From positions 124,001-188,000 of the forward strand of contig NZ_JBBMXV010000002.1 of assembly GCF_037996645.1 (NCBI RefSeq): 64,000 nucleotides of DNA, in the 5' to 3' direction. Position 1 is the stretch's first letter; the number at the start of each line of letters is the position of its first letter. The position numbers and the translations under genes are program-made. Below the pieces are notes generated by a model. It worked only from the letters and a program-made list of their open reading frames with translations. It was not told the DNA's origin and did no database searches. This document shows, piece after piece, positions 10,404-20,339 of this stretch. Source of the DNA: Halalkalicoccus tibetensis (GTDB lineage: Archaea > Halobacteriota > Halobacteria > Halobacteriales > Halalkalicoccaceae).

Positions 10404-11039
10404 TCACGTCCCCTCGACGAGCCGTTCGAGCTGTTCGGGCGGCACCGCCCCTCGGGCGGCGTACCCCTCGTACGCGAACGTCGGCACGCCCGTCACGCCC
10501 CGCTCGCGCGCCTCGGCGAAGCGCCCGTCGAGGCGTTCGCGAAGGTCCTCGTCGTCGATCGCGTCGAGCACCGCCTCCGGATCGAGCCCGACCTCCTCGG
10601 CGAGCTCCGAAAGGACGTCCCGGTCCCCGATGTCCCGCCCCTCCTTCCAGAGCGCCGCGTAGATCGCCCCGTCGAACGCCTCCCACCGGTCGGGATGGGC
10701 CTCCTTGACGTACAGCGAGGCGGCCTGTGCGGGAAGCGAGTCGACCTCCGTCGCGATCTCCTGGGCCATCTCGACGCCGTACTCCTCCTGTAGGCGCCGG
10801 ACGTTCTCGCGTGCCTGTTCGAAGTACTCCTCGTCCTTGCCGTCGGGTACCGAGTGGTCGATCTCGCCGTCCGGCCCCCGCTTGTCGCTTCGGAGGTCGA
10901 AGGGCTGCCAGTCGATCTCTACCCTGTTCTCGCGGCTCTCCCGATACTGTTCGAGGGACTGGCGGCCGAGATAGCAGAACGGACAGACGTAGTCGGCGTA
11001 GACCGTGAGCCGCTCCTCCCGGGAAGTGGTTTCGCTCAT
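10404..11039 (-). CDS. DsbA family oxidoreductase (FrnE-like)
   Basis: A 211-residue thioredoxin-fold protein with an inserted helical domain, the layout of FrnE / 2-hydroxychromene isomerase-like DsbA proteins. The redox motif CPFC is at Cys19-Cys22, and the cis-proline loop is GVTGVPTF near residue 185. There is no signal peptide, so it should act in the cytosol as a thiol-disulfide oxidoreductase. It is convergent with the membrane protein before it, and its start is 52 bases from the pth2 stop, which suggests pth2 and this gene could share a transcript. Confidence 0.9.
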   Translation of the reverse strand: MSETTSREERLTVYADYVCPFCYLGRQSLEQYRESRENRVEIDWQPFDLRSDKRGPDGEIDHSVPDGKDEEYFEQARENVRRLQEEYGVEMAQEIATEVDSLPAQAASLYVKEAHPDRWEAFDGAIYAALWKEGRDIGDRDVLSELAEEVGLDPEAVLDAIDDEDLRERLDGRFAEARERGVTGVPTFAYEGYAARGAVPPEQLERLVEGT

Positions 11040-11091
11040 GGTTCCAGTTGGGGAGCGAGCCGGTAAAGCGGGCGGGTCGCGGCGAGCCGGA

Positions 11092-11430
11092 TCAGAACAG
11101 CGAGAGGTGGCCCGTCACCCGATCCACCCGGTCGTCGGCGGCGGGCCCGACCGCCAGCGCCGTTACGGTCCCCGACTCCAGTTGGGTATGACCCGCGTCG
11201 CGGATCACCGCGTGGGGGACGCCCTCGCGCTCGGCGCGATCCGCGAGCTCGAAGATCTCCCTCTCGCCGGAGGCCTTCAGGACGACCTTCTTCTGGCCGC
11301 CGCCCTGCCAGTCCTTTCGTGCCCCCGGATCGGTGTCCTGGTAGGCCGACAGCGAGGCGTGGGCGACCTGCGCGGCGAGTTTCCCCTGTCCCATGCCGAT
11401 GTCCGTCCGGGCGACGATCGCCTGTTTCAT
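11092..11430 (-). CDS. pth2: Peptidyl-tRNA hydrolase, archaeal type (Pth2)
   Basis: A 112-residue enzyme that releases peptides from peptidyl-tRNA lost by the ribosome. The family N-terminus [21 protein letters not shown] and the following HASLSAY are clear. The middle KVVLKASGE and the late [21 protein letters not shown] also fit Pth2 closely. The length is normal. The frame extends upstream to 12084, opposite dcd, but the ATG at 11430 is the family start. It is divergent from dcd. Confidence 0.95.
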   Translation of the reverse strand: MKQAIVARTDIGMGQGKLAAQVAHASLSAYQDTDPGARKDWQGGGQKKVVLKASGEREIFELADRAEREGVPHAVIRDAGHTQLESGTVTALAVGPAADDRVDRVTGHLSLF

Positions 11431-11485
11431 ACCCTCACTCGGTGGCGCGGGGGTTATAGCGGTGGCTACTCGCTCCCCAAGAGAA

Positions 11486-11493
11486 GATTTACA
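11486..11493 (+). promoter_or_regulatory. TATA-like box of dcd
   Basis: GATTTACA is centred about 28 bases before the dcd ATG at 11518, consistent with a leaderless dcd-thiR transcript. Confidence 0.5.
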
Positions 11494-11517
11494 CCCTATC
11501 GCCCGATCCGTTGGGGT

Positions 11518-12177
11518 ATGATCCTCTCGGACGCCGATATCCTCCGCCGACTGGAGGAGGGCGACCTCGTGGTCGAACCCCTCGACGACCCCGACCTGCA
11601 GATCCAGCCCGCGAGCGTCGACCTCAGGCTCGGCCACGAGTTCCTCGAGTTCCAGCGCGCGAACATCCCCTGCATCCATCCCGGCAGCGAGCAGGAGGTC
11701 TCGGAGTACGTCTCCGAGACCGTGATCGACGAGGGCGAGGAGTTCGTCCTCCATCCCGGCGACTTCGTGCTCGGCACCACGAAGGAGCGCGTCGAGATCC
11801 CGCCCGACCTGCTCGCGAACGTCGAGGGGCGCTCCTCGCTCGGCCGGCTCGCGATCGTGGTCCACGCGACTGCGGGGCTGTGCGATCCCGGGTATCGCGG
11901 CCAGATCACGCTGGAGCTCTCGAACCTGGGGACCGCGCCCGTCGCGCTCACCCCCGGCATGCGGATCAGTCAGCTGGTCTTCACCGAGATGAAGAACGCC
12001 GCCGAACGGCCCTACGGGAGCGATCGGGGCTCGAAGTACCAGGACCAACGCGGACCCCAGGCCTCGCGGATCCAGGGCGATCACGAGTTCGGAGGTGATC
12101 AGCGGGCGTCCGAGCGCCGCGAGGACGCGCGAGTCTCGCCGAGGAACTCGGAGGAGTTCGGGGGTGAGGGGCGATGA
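11518..12177 (+). CDS. dcd: dCTP deaminase
   Basis: A 219-residue enzyme of the dUTPase/dCTP deaminase fold that deaminates dCTP to dUTP for dTMP synthesis. The family core is intact: the N-terminal [41 protein letters not shown] (nucleotide-binding loop with the catalytic region), [20 protein letters not shown] and GMRISQL. Archaeal enzymes usually end near residue 195; here about 24 charged residues are added, ending EEFGGEGR, and the stop overlaps the thiR start by 4 bases. A related dUTPase-like gene is at 61827. Confidence 0.93.
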   Translation: MILSDADILRRLEEGDLVVEPLDDPDLQIQPASVDLRLGHEFLEFQRANIPCIHPGSEQEVSEYVSETVIDEGEEFVLHPGDFVLGTTKERVEIPPDLLANVEGRSSLGRLAIVVHATAGLCDPGYRGQITLELSNLGTAPVALTPGMRISQLVFTEMKNAAERPYGSDRGSKYQDQRGPQASRIQGDHEFGGDQRASERREDARVSPRNSEEFGGEGR

Positions 12178-13076
12178 AGTTCGTCGAGGAGGTCGTCGTC
12201 GAGGAGTTCCTACCCACGTTCCGGTCGATGCTCGCCGAGGACCTCCGCGATCGGGGACTGACCCAGAGCGAGGTCGCGGAGCTGCTGGGGATCAGCCAGA
12301 GCGCCGTCTCGAAGTACGCCCACGGCGAGGTCGCCCGGCGCGAGGCGTTCCTTGAGGACGAGCGCGTCGTGGAGCTGATCGAGCACGTCGGGGAAGGCCT
12401 GTCGACCGGCGACATGAGCCGGGTCCAGGCGCTCGTCGAGGCGGAGGTGCTGATCCGCCGCCTCGAGACCCGCGGGGACCTCCTCGCGACGCTCCACGAG
12501 GAGGCGATGCCCGAGCTCGCCGAGTACGACGGCGAGTTCCGGATCCACGACCCCGAGAGCGACCTCCGGACCACCGAACGGGTGCTCTCGTCGGTCCGCC
12601 GGGGGCTTCGGGGCCTCGAGAACGCGAGCGGCTTCGCGGGCCTGATCCCCAACGTCGGCTCGAACCTCGTCGAGGCGACCCCCGAGGCCGTGACGATCGA
12701 CGACGTCGCGGGCGTGCCGGGGCGGATCTTCGACGTGAAGGGCCGCGCGACCATCCCCGGCGACCCCGAGTTCGGGGTCAGCGAGCACGTCGCGAGCGTC
12801 CTGCTCGCCGCCCGCGAACACGGCAGCGACGCGAACGCGGCGCTGAACGTCCGCTACGAGCCCTCGCTGTCGGCGCTGCTCTCGGAGGCGGGCCACACCG
12901 TCGTCGAGTTCGACGGCGAGGACGACCTCGAGGAGGCGATCACGGAGGCGCTCGGTTCGGAGCCCGAGGCGACGGTGCTCGCCCAGACCGGCGGGTTCGG
13001 GATCGAACCCGTGATCTACGTCCTCGGCGAGGACGCCCCCGCGGTGGTCGAGTCGATCAAACCCCTCCTGCGATGA
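12174..13076 (+). CDS. thiR: ThiR-type regulator: HTH plus ThiN domain
   Basis: A 300-residue two-domain protein. Residues 1-65 are an XRE-like helix-turn-helix ([20 protein letters not shown]). After a helical linker, the C-terminal half from about 130 is a ThiN-like domain ([38 protein letters not shown]), which in other proteins is thiamine-phosphate synthase. HTH-ThiN fusions are known archaeal thiamine regulators (ThiR), which sense a thiamine phosphate rather than make it. It overlaps dcd by 4 bases and the methyltransferase by 4 bases. The thiamine gene thi4 lies 2.9 kb away and is a likely target. Confidence 0.88.
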   Translation: MKFVEEVVVEEFLPTFRSMLAEDLRDRGLTQSEVAELLGISQSAVSKYAHGEVARREAFLEDERVVELIEHVGEGLSTGDMSRVQALVEAEVLIRRLETRGDLLATLHEEAMPELAEYDGEFRIHDPESDLRTTERVLSSVRRGLRGLENASGFAGLIPNVGSNLVEATPEAVTIDDVAGVPGRIFDVKGRATIPGDPEFGVSEHVASVLLAAREHGSDANAALNVRYEPSLSALLSEAGHTVVEFDGEDDLEEAITEALGSEPEATVLAQTGGFGIEPVIYVLGEDAPAVVESIKPLLR

Positions 13077-13723
13077 GTGCCGCCGACTTCTACACCCGGT
13101 GGGCGGAGCTCTACGACCACGTCTCCCGATCGATCCCCGGGATCGCCGGACTGCGGAAACGGACCGCGGAGGCGCTGGAGCTCGAGCTGGGAGACACGGT
13201 AGTGGAGATGGGCTGTGGGACCGGCGCGAACCTCGCCTACCTCAGGAAGGAAGTCGGCCCCGAAGGGACGGTGATCGGCGTGGACTTCTCGGCGGGCGTG
13301 CTCGACCGGGCACGCGAGCACGTCGAACGGGAGGGGTGGGAGAACGTCCACCTCGTACGCGGGGACGCGATTCAGCCCCCTCTACGGGAAGCGGACGCGG
13401 TCGTCGCCACGTTTGTCGTCGGGATGTTCCCCGATCCCGAGGCGGTGGTCGAGAGCTGGTGTGAGTTCGTCGGGCCCGGCGGGCGGGTCGCCCTGCTCAA
13501 CGCCGCCCGGAGCCGACGGGCCTACGGTCCGCTGGTGAACCTCCCCTTCCGGGCGTTCGTCTACGCCTCGACGCCCCACAAGCGCCGGTTCGACGATCCC
13601 ACCGGGGTACTCGACGAACGGGTCGCGGCCGGACACGGCGCGCTCGAACGCCGGTGTGAGCGCACGGTGCACGACGACGGCGCGCTGGGGTTAGTCCGAT
13701 TGACCGCCGGCCGCGTCGTCTAA
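13073..13723 (+). CDS. Class I SAM-dependent methyltransferase
   Basis: A 216-residue soluble methyltransferase. The SAM-binding motif I is VVEMGCGTGAN near residue 42, followed by IGVDFSAGVLDRA and the acidic motif in HLVRGDA. It has UbiE/Coq5-like features (N-terminal YTRWAELYDHVSRSIPG), so a small lipophilic substrate such as a quinone or lipid is possible but unproven. Its start overlaps thiR by 4 bases, so it is translationally coupled. Its last 33 bases overlap the end of the thioesterase gene on the opposite strand. Confidence 0.88.
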   Translation: MSAADFYTRWAELYDHVSRSIPGIAGLRKRTAEALELELGDTVVEMGCGTGANLAYLRKEVGPEGTVIGVDFSAGVLDRAREHVEREGWENVHLVRGDAIQPPLREADAVVATFVVGMFPDPEAVVESWCEFVGPGGRVALLNAARSRRAYGPLVNLPFRAFVYASTPHKRRFDDPTGVLDERVAAGHGALERRCERTVHDDGALGLVRLTAGRVV

Positions 13724-14113
13724 GTCCTCGAACGCCGCGATGCGCTCGCGAAAGCGATCGGGGATCGGGTGGGGCTTCTCCGTCTCGGGGTCGAGGAAGA
13801 CCTGGACCGACTCGGCGGTCGCCGCCCGCTCGCCGTCCGCGAAGATCTCGTACTCCATGGGGAGGCTCGAGCGACCAATCTCGGGGACGTCGATCTCGAC
13901 GGTCACCGACTGCTCGAGGAGGATCGGGCGCTCGTAGGAGAGCTCGAGGGTCGCGAGCACCGTCGAGACCGAATCGAGGCCCGTCTCGAGGACCTCCTTG
14001 AAGTACTCGGTGCGCGCCTGCTCGACGTAGGTCGCGTAGACGGCGTTGTTCACGTGGCCCATCGCGTCGATGTCGCGGAACCTGACCTGGATGTCCGAGG
14101 AGAACTCGCCCAT
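13691..14113 (-). CDS. Acyl-CoA thioesterase, 4HBT (hotdog) family
   Basis: A 140-residue hotdog-fold protein. The family motif is early: VRFRDIDAMGHVNNAVYATY, where the aspartate and HVNN loop correspond to the active-site region of 4-hydroxybenzoyl-CoA-type thioesterases; ARTEYF follows. It should hydrolyse an acyl-CoA in the cytosol; the chain length is unknown. Family members are about 130-150 residues, so it is complete. It ends inside the methyltransferase reading frame on the other strand (33-base overlap). Confidence 0.88.
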   Translation of the reverse strand: MGEFSSDIQVRFRDIDAMGHVNNAVYATYVEQARTEYFKEVLETGLDSVSTVLATLELSYERPILLEQSVTVEIDVPEIGRSSLPMEYEIFADGERAATAESVQVFLDPETEKPHPIPDRFRERIAAFEDLDDAAGGQSD

Positions 14114-14183
14114 TGGATGAGTCGAAACGGACCGGCGAGATAACTCCCGCGATCCGATCCCCCCGAGTCGACTCGGTCTCAGA

Positions 14184-14291
14184 CCTCGTAGGACTCGGCG
14201 TGCCTCGCACAGAACGGCGCAAACGCTAAACCGCGTTTGCTGGCGCTGTACTCGTCACGCCTCGTAGGACTCGGCGTGCCTCGCACAGAAC
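14184..14291. repeat. 32-base direct repeat flanking a hairpin at a gene end
   Basis: The same 32 bases occur at 14184-14215 and 14260-14291 (76-base period). Between them is a perfect 8-base hairpin, GCAAACGC (14219-14226) against GCGTTTGC (14233-14240), loop TAAACC. The right copy is the last part of the gene at 14255; the left copy is the same gene end repeated past the stop, even encoding the same final residues and a stop codon. The hairpin could serve as a terminator, but the duplication points to an insertion or repair event. Confidence 0.85.
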
Positions 14292-15019
14292 TCGGGCTCG
14301 CGCAGCTGGGCCTCGATCAGCTCGGGCTGGCGATGCGCGTTGTAGAGCCGACAGCCCGGATCCTCACAGAAGGCCTCGCCCGTCTCGAGGTAGTGATACG
14401 CGCTCAGGGCGTAGCCCGCCAGCGCCTCCGTCGTCCGGGGATCCTCGTTGACGAGGAACTCTCCCTCGACCTCGTTTTCGAGCACCTCCCGGGGCGGGGT
14501 GTCGCCCGAGAGCATCGCGTGGCGCTGCTGTTCCTTGTAATATGCTTCGGGTTTCGCGGGCGCTTCGTAGAGGCCCGGCACCGAGATCGGCGCGGGCTGG
14601 CCGAGGACGTTCACCCGCTTGTGCCACCGTCCGTCGTGGTCGCCCCACGTCGCGAGCGCACGATCCAGGACCGGAACGTGCAGACGCGAGAGCTCGCGCT
14701 CCTCGGCGGGCAGCGCGTCGTTGAGCGCGCGCTGGACCGCGAGGCCGTCATACAGCACGCCGCCCGCGCGCTCGGGCTCCTCCAGAGCGCGCTCCTCGTA
14801 GCGGACCGTTCCGAGCATGGTGTTTCCAGTCTCCCGGTCGTAGGGGTCGAGCACCCGCGCCTCGGCGAACCGTTCCGGGAGGTCCTCGCCCCCGTAGAGA
14901 TCGAGAAATCGGTCGCGGACCTCGATCTCGCAGGTGACCCGATCCTCGAGCCAGTCGGCGATCCCCGCGACGTCGCAGGCGGTCGTCGGCGCGCGATACA
15001 GCGTGAGGCGCTCGACCAT
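14255..15019 (-). CDS. Conserved haloarchaeal protein, putative metallopeptidase-like (DUF6775?)
   Basis: A 254-residue soluble protein. I tentatively match it to the haloarchaeal DUF6775 putative metallopeptidase family, from memory only. The C-terminus has a cysteine/histidine cluster, FCEDPGCRLYNAHRQ then FCARH, spaced like the structural zinc site of archaemetzincins. However, no HEXXH motif is present, so peptidase activity is doubtful. It starts 6 bases after the thi4 stop, so it is almost certainly co-transcribed with thi4 and may have a thiamine-related role. Its 3' end is duplicated downstream (14184-14215). Confidence 0.7.
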   Translation of the reverse strand: MVERLTLYRAPTTACDVAGIADWLEDRVTCEIEVRDRFLDLYGGEDLPERFAEARVLDPYDRETGNTMLGTVRYEERALEEPERAGGVLYDGLAVQRALNDALPAEERELSRLHVPVLDRALATWGDHDGRWHKRVNVLGQPAPISVPGLYEAPAKPEAYYKEQQRHAMLSGDTPPREVLENEVEGEFLVNEDPRTTEALAGYALSAYHYLETGEAFCEDPGCRLYNAHRQPELIEAQLREPEFCARHAESYEA

Positions 15020-15025
15020 CGCCGC

Positions 15026-16614
<1,589 letters not shown>

Positions 16615-16650
16615 GGTCGATCGTCGGGCGGCGGGCACATTAGTCGGTGT

Positions 16651-16657
16651 GTATATG
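16651..16657 (+). promoter_or_regulatory. TATA box of the lipoprotein gene
   Basis: GTATATG is centred 28 bases before the ATG at 16682. It overlaps an upstream in-frame ATG at 16655, so 16682 is the likely start. Confidence 0.55.
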
Positions 16658-16681
16658 CGTCCCGACCCCGTACCGCGCCCA

Positions 16682-17149
16682 ATGCGCCGCCGGGATCTGC
16701 TGGCTTCGACGGTCGCCGCCTGTACGCTCGCCGGGTGTGTCGGAAACGGGGACGACGAGGACGAGCCCGAGGAGCCGGAGGACCCGGACGACTCCGACGA
16801 CCCCGAGGAACCCGACGAGGAGGAACCGGAGGACCCGGAGGAGGGCGAGCGGGTGGAGATCGTCGAGAGCGAGCTCGTCCGCGAGGAGGCGGGGACCGAC
16901 GGGGAGAGCGTCGTCGTCAGGGGGGTCGTGGCTCCCCGCGACGACGTCGAGGAGGACGTCGAGGTCAACTACGTCGAGGTCCGCGCGGCCTTCCATGACG
17001 CCGAGGGCGAGACCCTCGATACGATCATCGAGCAGGTCGAGATCGACCCCGAGGTCGATCAGTGGGGCTTCGAGGTCTCCTATCCCCATATCGGCGAGCG
17101 CGCCGCCGAGGTCGAGGACTACGAGCTCGAGGTCGGCACGGAACTGTAG
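16682..17149 (+). CDS. Tat-exported lipoprotein with FxLyD-like domain
   Basis: A 155-residue secreted protein. It opens with a twin-arginine signal (RRRDLLASTVAACTLAGC), whose cysteine sits in a lipobox, so the product is expected to be lipid-anchored outside the membrane. An acidic Glu/Asp/Pro spacer follows (about residues 25-55). The folded C-terminal part resembles FxLyD domains (VVVRGVVAP, NYVEVRAAFHDAEGETL, QWGFEVSYPH). The function is unknown. The flippase gene begins directly after its stop codon, so the two are probably translationally coupled. Confidence 0.82.
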   Translation: MRRRDLLASTVAACTLAGCVGNGDDEDEPEEPEDPDDSDDPEEPDEEEPEDPEEGERVEIVESELVREEAGTDGESVVVRGVVAPRDDVEEDVEVNYVEVRAAFHDAEGETLDTIIEQVEIDPEVDQWGFEVSYPHIGERAAEVEDYELEVGTEL

Positions 17150-18664
17150 ATGAGCGGCGACGAGTCGACCGCGACGATGGCCCGCGAGGGATCGATCACC
17201 TTCGCCGGCAACATCATCGGGAAGGTCTTCGGCTTCCTCGTCGTCGCGGTCATCACCCGGCTGGTCAGCCCCTCGGTCTACGGGCTGTTCATCCTCTCGA
17301 CCTCGATCATCCTGTTCGTCCAGGCGTTCGGCAACCTCGGGCTGCCGAAGGCGATCGACTACTTCGTCCCCCAGCATCTGAGCGACGGCGACCCCGACAA
17401 GGCCAGGGGGGTGATGGTCGTCGTTTTCGGGACCGTGTTGCTCTCCTCGGGGATCGTCGCGGGCGTGGTCGTCCTGAGCGCCGGGGTGCTCGCCGACGCC
17501 TTCGAGGAGCCCTCGCTGCGGATCGCGCTGCTCATCCTGAGCGTCACGATCCCGTTTCTCGCCGTCTACAACGCCCTGCTCGCGAGCTTCAGCGCGATCA
17601 AGCGCCTGAAGTTCCGCGTCTACATGCGCGACGTCATCCGGCCAACGGTCAGGCTGCTCGCCACGGCCGCCCTGCTGCTTCTGGGCTACGGGCTGCTCGG
17701 GGTCGTCGGGGGGTATCTCGTCGGCCTCGCCGTCGCCATCGTCGCGGGCGCGTACTTCCTGTGGCGAAACGCCCCGCGGATCGTCGCCGCCGAGACGACT
17801 CGGGTCTCCCCGCGCCCGCTTTTGTGGTACTCGGTGCCGCTGGCGTTCGCCGGCATCATCTACATCTTCCTCGGCCAGATCGACTACTTCGTCATCGGCT
17901 ACTTCGAGAGCTCCGAGGAGGTCGGGATCTACCGCGTGGGCTACGCGCTCGCGGCCAACCTGATGATCTTCTCGAGCTCGCTCGGCCCGATCTTCAAGCC
18001 CCTGATCGCCGAGGCCAAGGAGGACACCGCCGCGGTGCGCACGCGCTACCGGACCGCGACCCGCTGGATCGCGGGGTTGACCCTCCCGATCACGCTGATC
18101 GTCGCCTTCGGCGCGAGCGCGTACCTCTCGGTCGTCTTCACCCCCCAGTACACCGTCGCGACCGCCGCGGTCGTGATCCTCGCGGTCGGCTGTACGATCA
18201 GCGCCTCCTGTGGCGGGCCCGACGGCACCCTGTTGCAGGGACTGGGCTACTCGCGGCTGGTCTTCATCAACACGACGGTGCTGCTGATCATCAACGTCGG
18301 CGTGAGCGTCCTGCTGGTCCCCCGGATCGGCATCACGGGCGCGGCGATCGGGACCGCGAGCGCGCTCACGGTCAACGGCCTGCTGGCGGTCTGGGAAGCC
18401 CACCGGTATCACGACGTCCACCCGCTGACTCGGGACCTCGGGAAGGTCGTCTTCGCGGCCGTCCCGGCCGGATTGGGGGCCGTCGGCGTCGTCCTCCTGT
18501 TCGACTCGGTGCTCGCGGTCGCGGCGCTCCTCCCGGTCGTCGTCGTCGTCTCGTATCTCGCCACGCTCCACCTGACCGACGCCTTCACCCCCGAGGACGC
18601 CGACATCGCCGCCCAGCTCAGCCCCGCCCTCGAACGGGCCGTGAAGATGAGTCGGCGCCGCTAG
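17150..18664 (+). CDS. Polysaccharide flippase-like membrane protein
   Basis: A 504-residue protein with about twelve to fourteen hydrophobic segments, of the oligosaccharide flippase / PST superfamily (Wzx, AglR-like). The N-terminus GSITFAGNIIGKVFGFLVVAVITR and LVSPSVYGLFILSTSI are typical. Such proteins flip lipid-linked glycans across the membrane, in haloarchaea for S-layer N-glycosylation or exopolysaccharide. No glycosyltransferase cluster adjoins it, so the substrate is unclear. It abuts the lipoprotein gene with no gap, and its stop overlaps that of the convergent PPS gene by 4 bases. Confidence 0.88.
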   Translation: MSGDESTATMAREGSITFAGNIIGKVFGFLVVAVITRLVSPSVYGLFILSTSIILFVQAFGNLGLPKAIDYFVPQHLSDGDPDKARGVMVVVFGTVLLSSGIVAGVVVLSAGVLADAFEEPSLRIALLILSVTIPFLAVYNALLASFSAIKRLKFRVYMRDVIRPTVRLLATAALLLLGYGLLGVVGGYLVGLAVAIVAGAYFLWRNAPRIVAAETTRVSPRPLLWYSVPLAFAGIIYIFLGQIDYFVIGYFESSEEVGIYRVGYALAANLMIFSSSLGPIFKPLIAEAKEDTAAVRTRYRTATRWIAGLTLPITLIVAFGASAYLSVVFTPQYTVATAAVVILAVGCTISASCGGPDGTLLQGLGYSRLVFINTTVLLIINVGVSVLLVPRIGITGAAIGTASALTVNGLLAVWEAHRYHDVHPLTRDLGKVVFAAVPAGLGAVGVVLLFDSVLAVAALLPVVVVVSYLATLHLTDAFTPEDADIAAQLSPALERAVKMSRRR

Positions 18665-19392
18665 CCCGACCGGATCGCCCGCTCCGCGTCCTCGAGGGTG
18701 GCCTCGCGGTCGAACCCCGCGATGACCGCCTCGAGGTCGGCCCCCGATTCGCGGAGCTCGCGGGCGTGGCGCGTGACGTTCGGCACCGCCCGGAGGATCT
18801 CGTCGACGATCGGCACCGTCGCGACCTGCGCCGAGCGCGAGAGGGGGTTGAGGTCGATCACGATCTCGGTCTTGCCCATCGCGCCGAGCGCTTCCGCGCG
18901 GTCGCCGTCCTCCAGGGGAACCAGCACCACATCGGCGTCGTAAATGCCGTCGGCGTCGACCTTCGCGCGCTCGTGTGAGAGCCCCGGGATCCGGGCGTCC
19001 GCGGTCAGCCCCTTGACCTCGCTCGCGCCGTGCTCGCGCAGGTGGTCGGCGATCGCCCGCACGCGCTCCTCGGTCCGGTTGAAGAGGTTGACCTCGAGGT
19101 CGGCGCCGACCGCCTCGGCGAGCTCGATGGTCTCGTCGGGACAGAGCGCCGCGACGTTGCCGTTGATCGAGAGGACGGGGTGGCGCGCCCGAAGGAGGGA
19201 CGCCGCGGCGACGCGCTCGGCCTCGTCGGCGCTCTCGGTCGTGCGCTCGCCCAGCAGGTAGTCGAAGGCCTCGCCGCGTCCCTGGGCGATCAGCCCCTGC
19301 TTGCTCGTGAGCCCCTTCTCGACGCCCTCCTCGATCCGATGGCGGGCCACCAGCGAGTCGTGGCGCGGGTGGTCCTCGGGGATCTCGGTCAT
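18661..19392 (-). CDS. Phosphopantothenate synthetase (4-phosphopantoate-beta-alanine ligase)
   Basis: A 243-residue archaeal enzyme (COG1701) that joins 4-phosphopantoate with beta-alanine using ATP, the archaeal replacement for bacterial PanC. Recognisable segments are the N-terminal HPRHDSLVARHRI, LTSKQGLIAQGRGEAFDYLLGE split over residues 27-48, and the conserved LEDGDRAEALGAMGKTEI followed by DLNPLSRSAQVATVPIVDEI. It follows pantoate kinase after 20 bases on the same strand, so the two successive CoA-pathway steps form an operon. Confidence 0.93.
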   Translation of the reverse strand: MTEIPEDHPRHDSLVARHRIEEGVEKGLTSKQGLIAQGRGEAFDYLLGERTTESADEAERVAAASLLRARHPVLSINGNVAALCPDETIELAEAVGADLEVNLFNRTEERVRAIADHLREHGASEVKGLTADARIPGLSHERAKVDADGIYDADVVLVPLEDGDRAEALGAMGKTEIVIDLNPLSRSAQVATVPIVDEILRAVPNVTRHARELRESGADLEAVIAGFDREATLEDAERAIRSG

Positions 19393-19412
19393 ACCCCCTC
19401 TCTACGGGCGAC

Positions 19413-20306
19413 TCACAAATCCCCTACGTTGTTCGCCCGCGGCGGCCGCGAGGGGGCCGTCGCCATGGTCGGCTCGTCGATGATGCTCGCGCCCGCGGCG
19501 TGGGTGTGACAGATCGCGGGGTCGTAGCCCGCGTCCGAGAGGCCCGACCCGAGCGCGAAGACCGTCCGGCCGAGCATCGCCATCGAGGCCTCGCCGCCGA
19601 CCGCCGAGACGTCCTCGATGGCCTCGCGCACCCGGTCGGTGAGCAGGTCGGCCTCCCGGGCGAACCGCCGCGAGGCGAACAGCAGCGTCGACAGGGTCGG
19701 CTCCTCGAGGAGCATCGACAGCGATTCGAGGCCCGCGTCGCTCAGGCGGTCGGTGTCCCCCGAGAGCACCGACTCGGTCGAGAGCTCGCCGAAGGTGACG
19801 TACTCGATGCGGCTGCTCGCGGGGACGCCGTCGAGGCGCCCGTATGCCGGCCCGCCGGGTTCGAGGCGGATCGGGACCCCGCCGCGCGCCTGGGCGACGA
19901 CGTCGCCCAGGCCGGTGCCCGAACGGACCTCCGCGCCGTGGGCGACGCTGATGACCTCGTTCTCGGAGAGCTGGCGGTCGAACGCCTGGTTGGCCGCGAG
20001 CGCGGTGCCCAGCGCCAGCGCCCCCGAGACGCCGAAGCCCGCCCCCAGCGGGAGGTCGGTGGTCGCCTCGATCCGCGCGGAGACGGAAAGGGCCTCGCAG
20101 ACGCGCTCGACCGGGTCGACGGTGATCTCCGCCCCGTTGAGGGTCGTTCGTGTGTGTCCGGCGGGCGTGAGCCGGACGGTCACGCCGTCGGTAAGCGTCA
20201 GTCCCGCCCCCCGTGATCCGGCCTTCGACGGGTCGTCGTCGGGATGGCTACTGAAGAAACCGGTGACGTGCCCCGGCACGAACACCGTTACCTCATCGTC
20301 GCTCAT
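19413..20306 (-). CDS. Pantoate kinase (PoK, GHMP family)
   Basis: A 297-residue archaeal GHMP-superfamily kinase that phosphorylates pantoate, the step before phosphopantothenate synthetase in archaeal CoA synthesis. The family's early VFVPGHVTGFFS and glycine-rich SRGAGLTLTDG are present. The ATP-binding GHMP motif is LPLGAGFGVSGALALGTA near residue 90, and the late GGEASMAMLGRTVFALG fits the third motif. The operon with the downstream PPS gene supports the assignment over other GHMP kinases. Confidence 0.92.
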   Translation of the reverse strand: MSDDEVTVFVPGHVTGFFSSHPDDDPSKAGSRGAGLTLTDGVTVRLTPAGHTRTTLNGAEITVDPVERVCEALSVSARIEATTDLPLGAGFGVSGALALGTALAANQAFDRQLSENEVISVAHGAEVRSGTGLGDVVAQARGGVPIRLEPGGPAYGRLDGVPASSRIEYVTFGELSTESVLSGDTDRLSDAGLESLSMLLEEPTLSTLLFASRRFAREADLLTDRVREAIEDVSAVGGEASMAMLGRTVFALGSGLSDAGYDPAICHTHAAGASIIDEPTMATAPSRPPRANNVGDL

Positions 20307-20339
20307 TGGGAAGTCGTTCGTGGGCCCGGTGGTTAAGCG

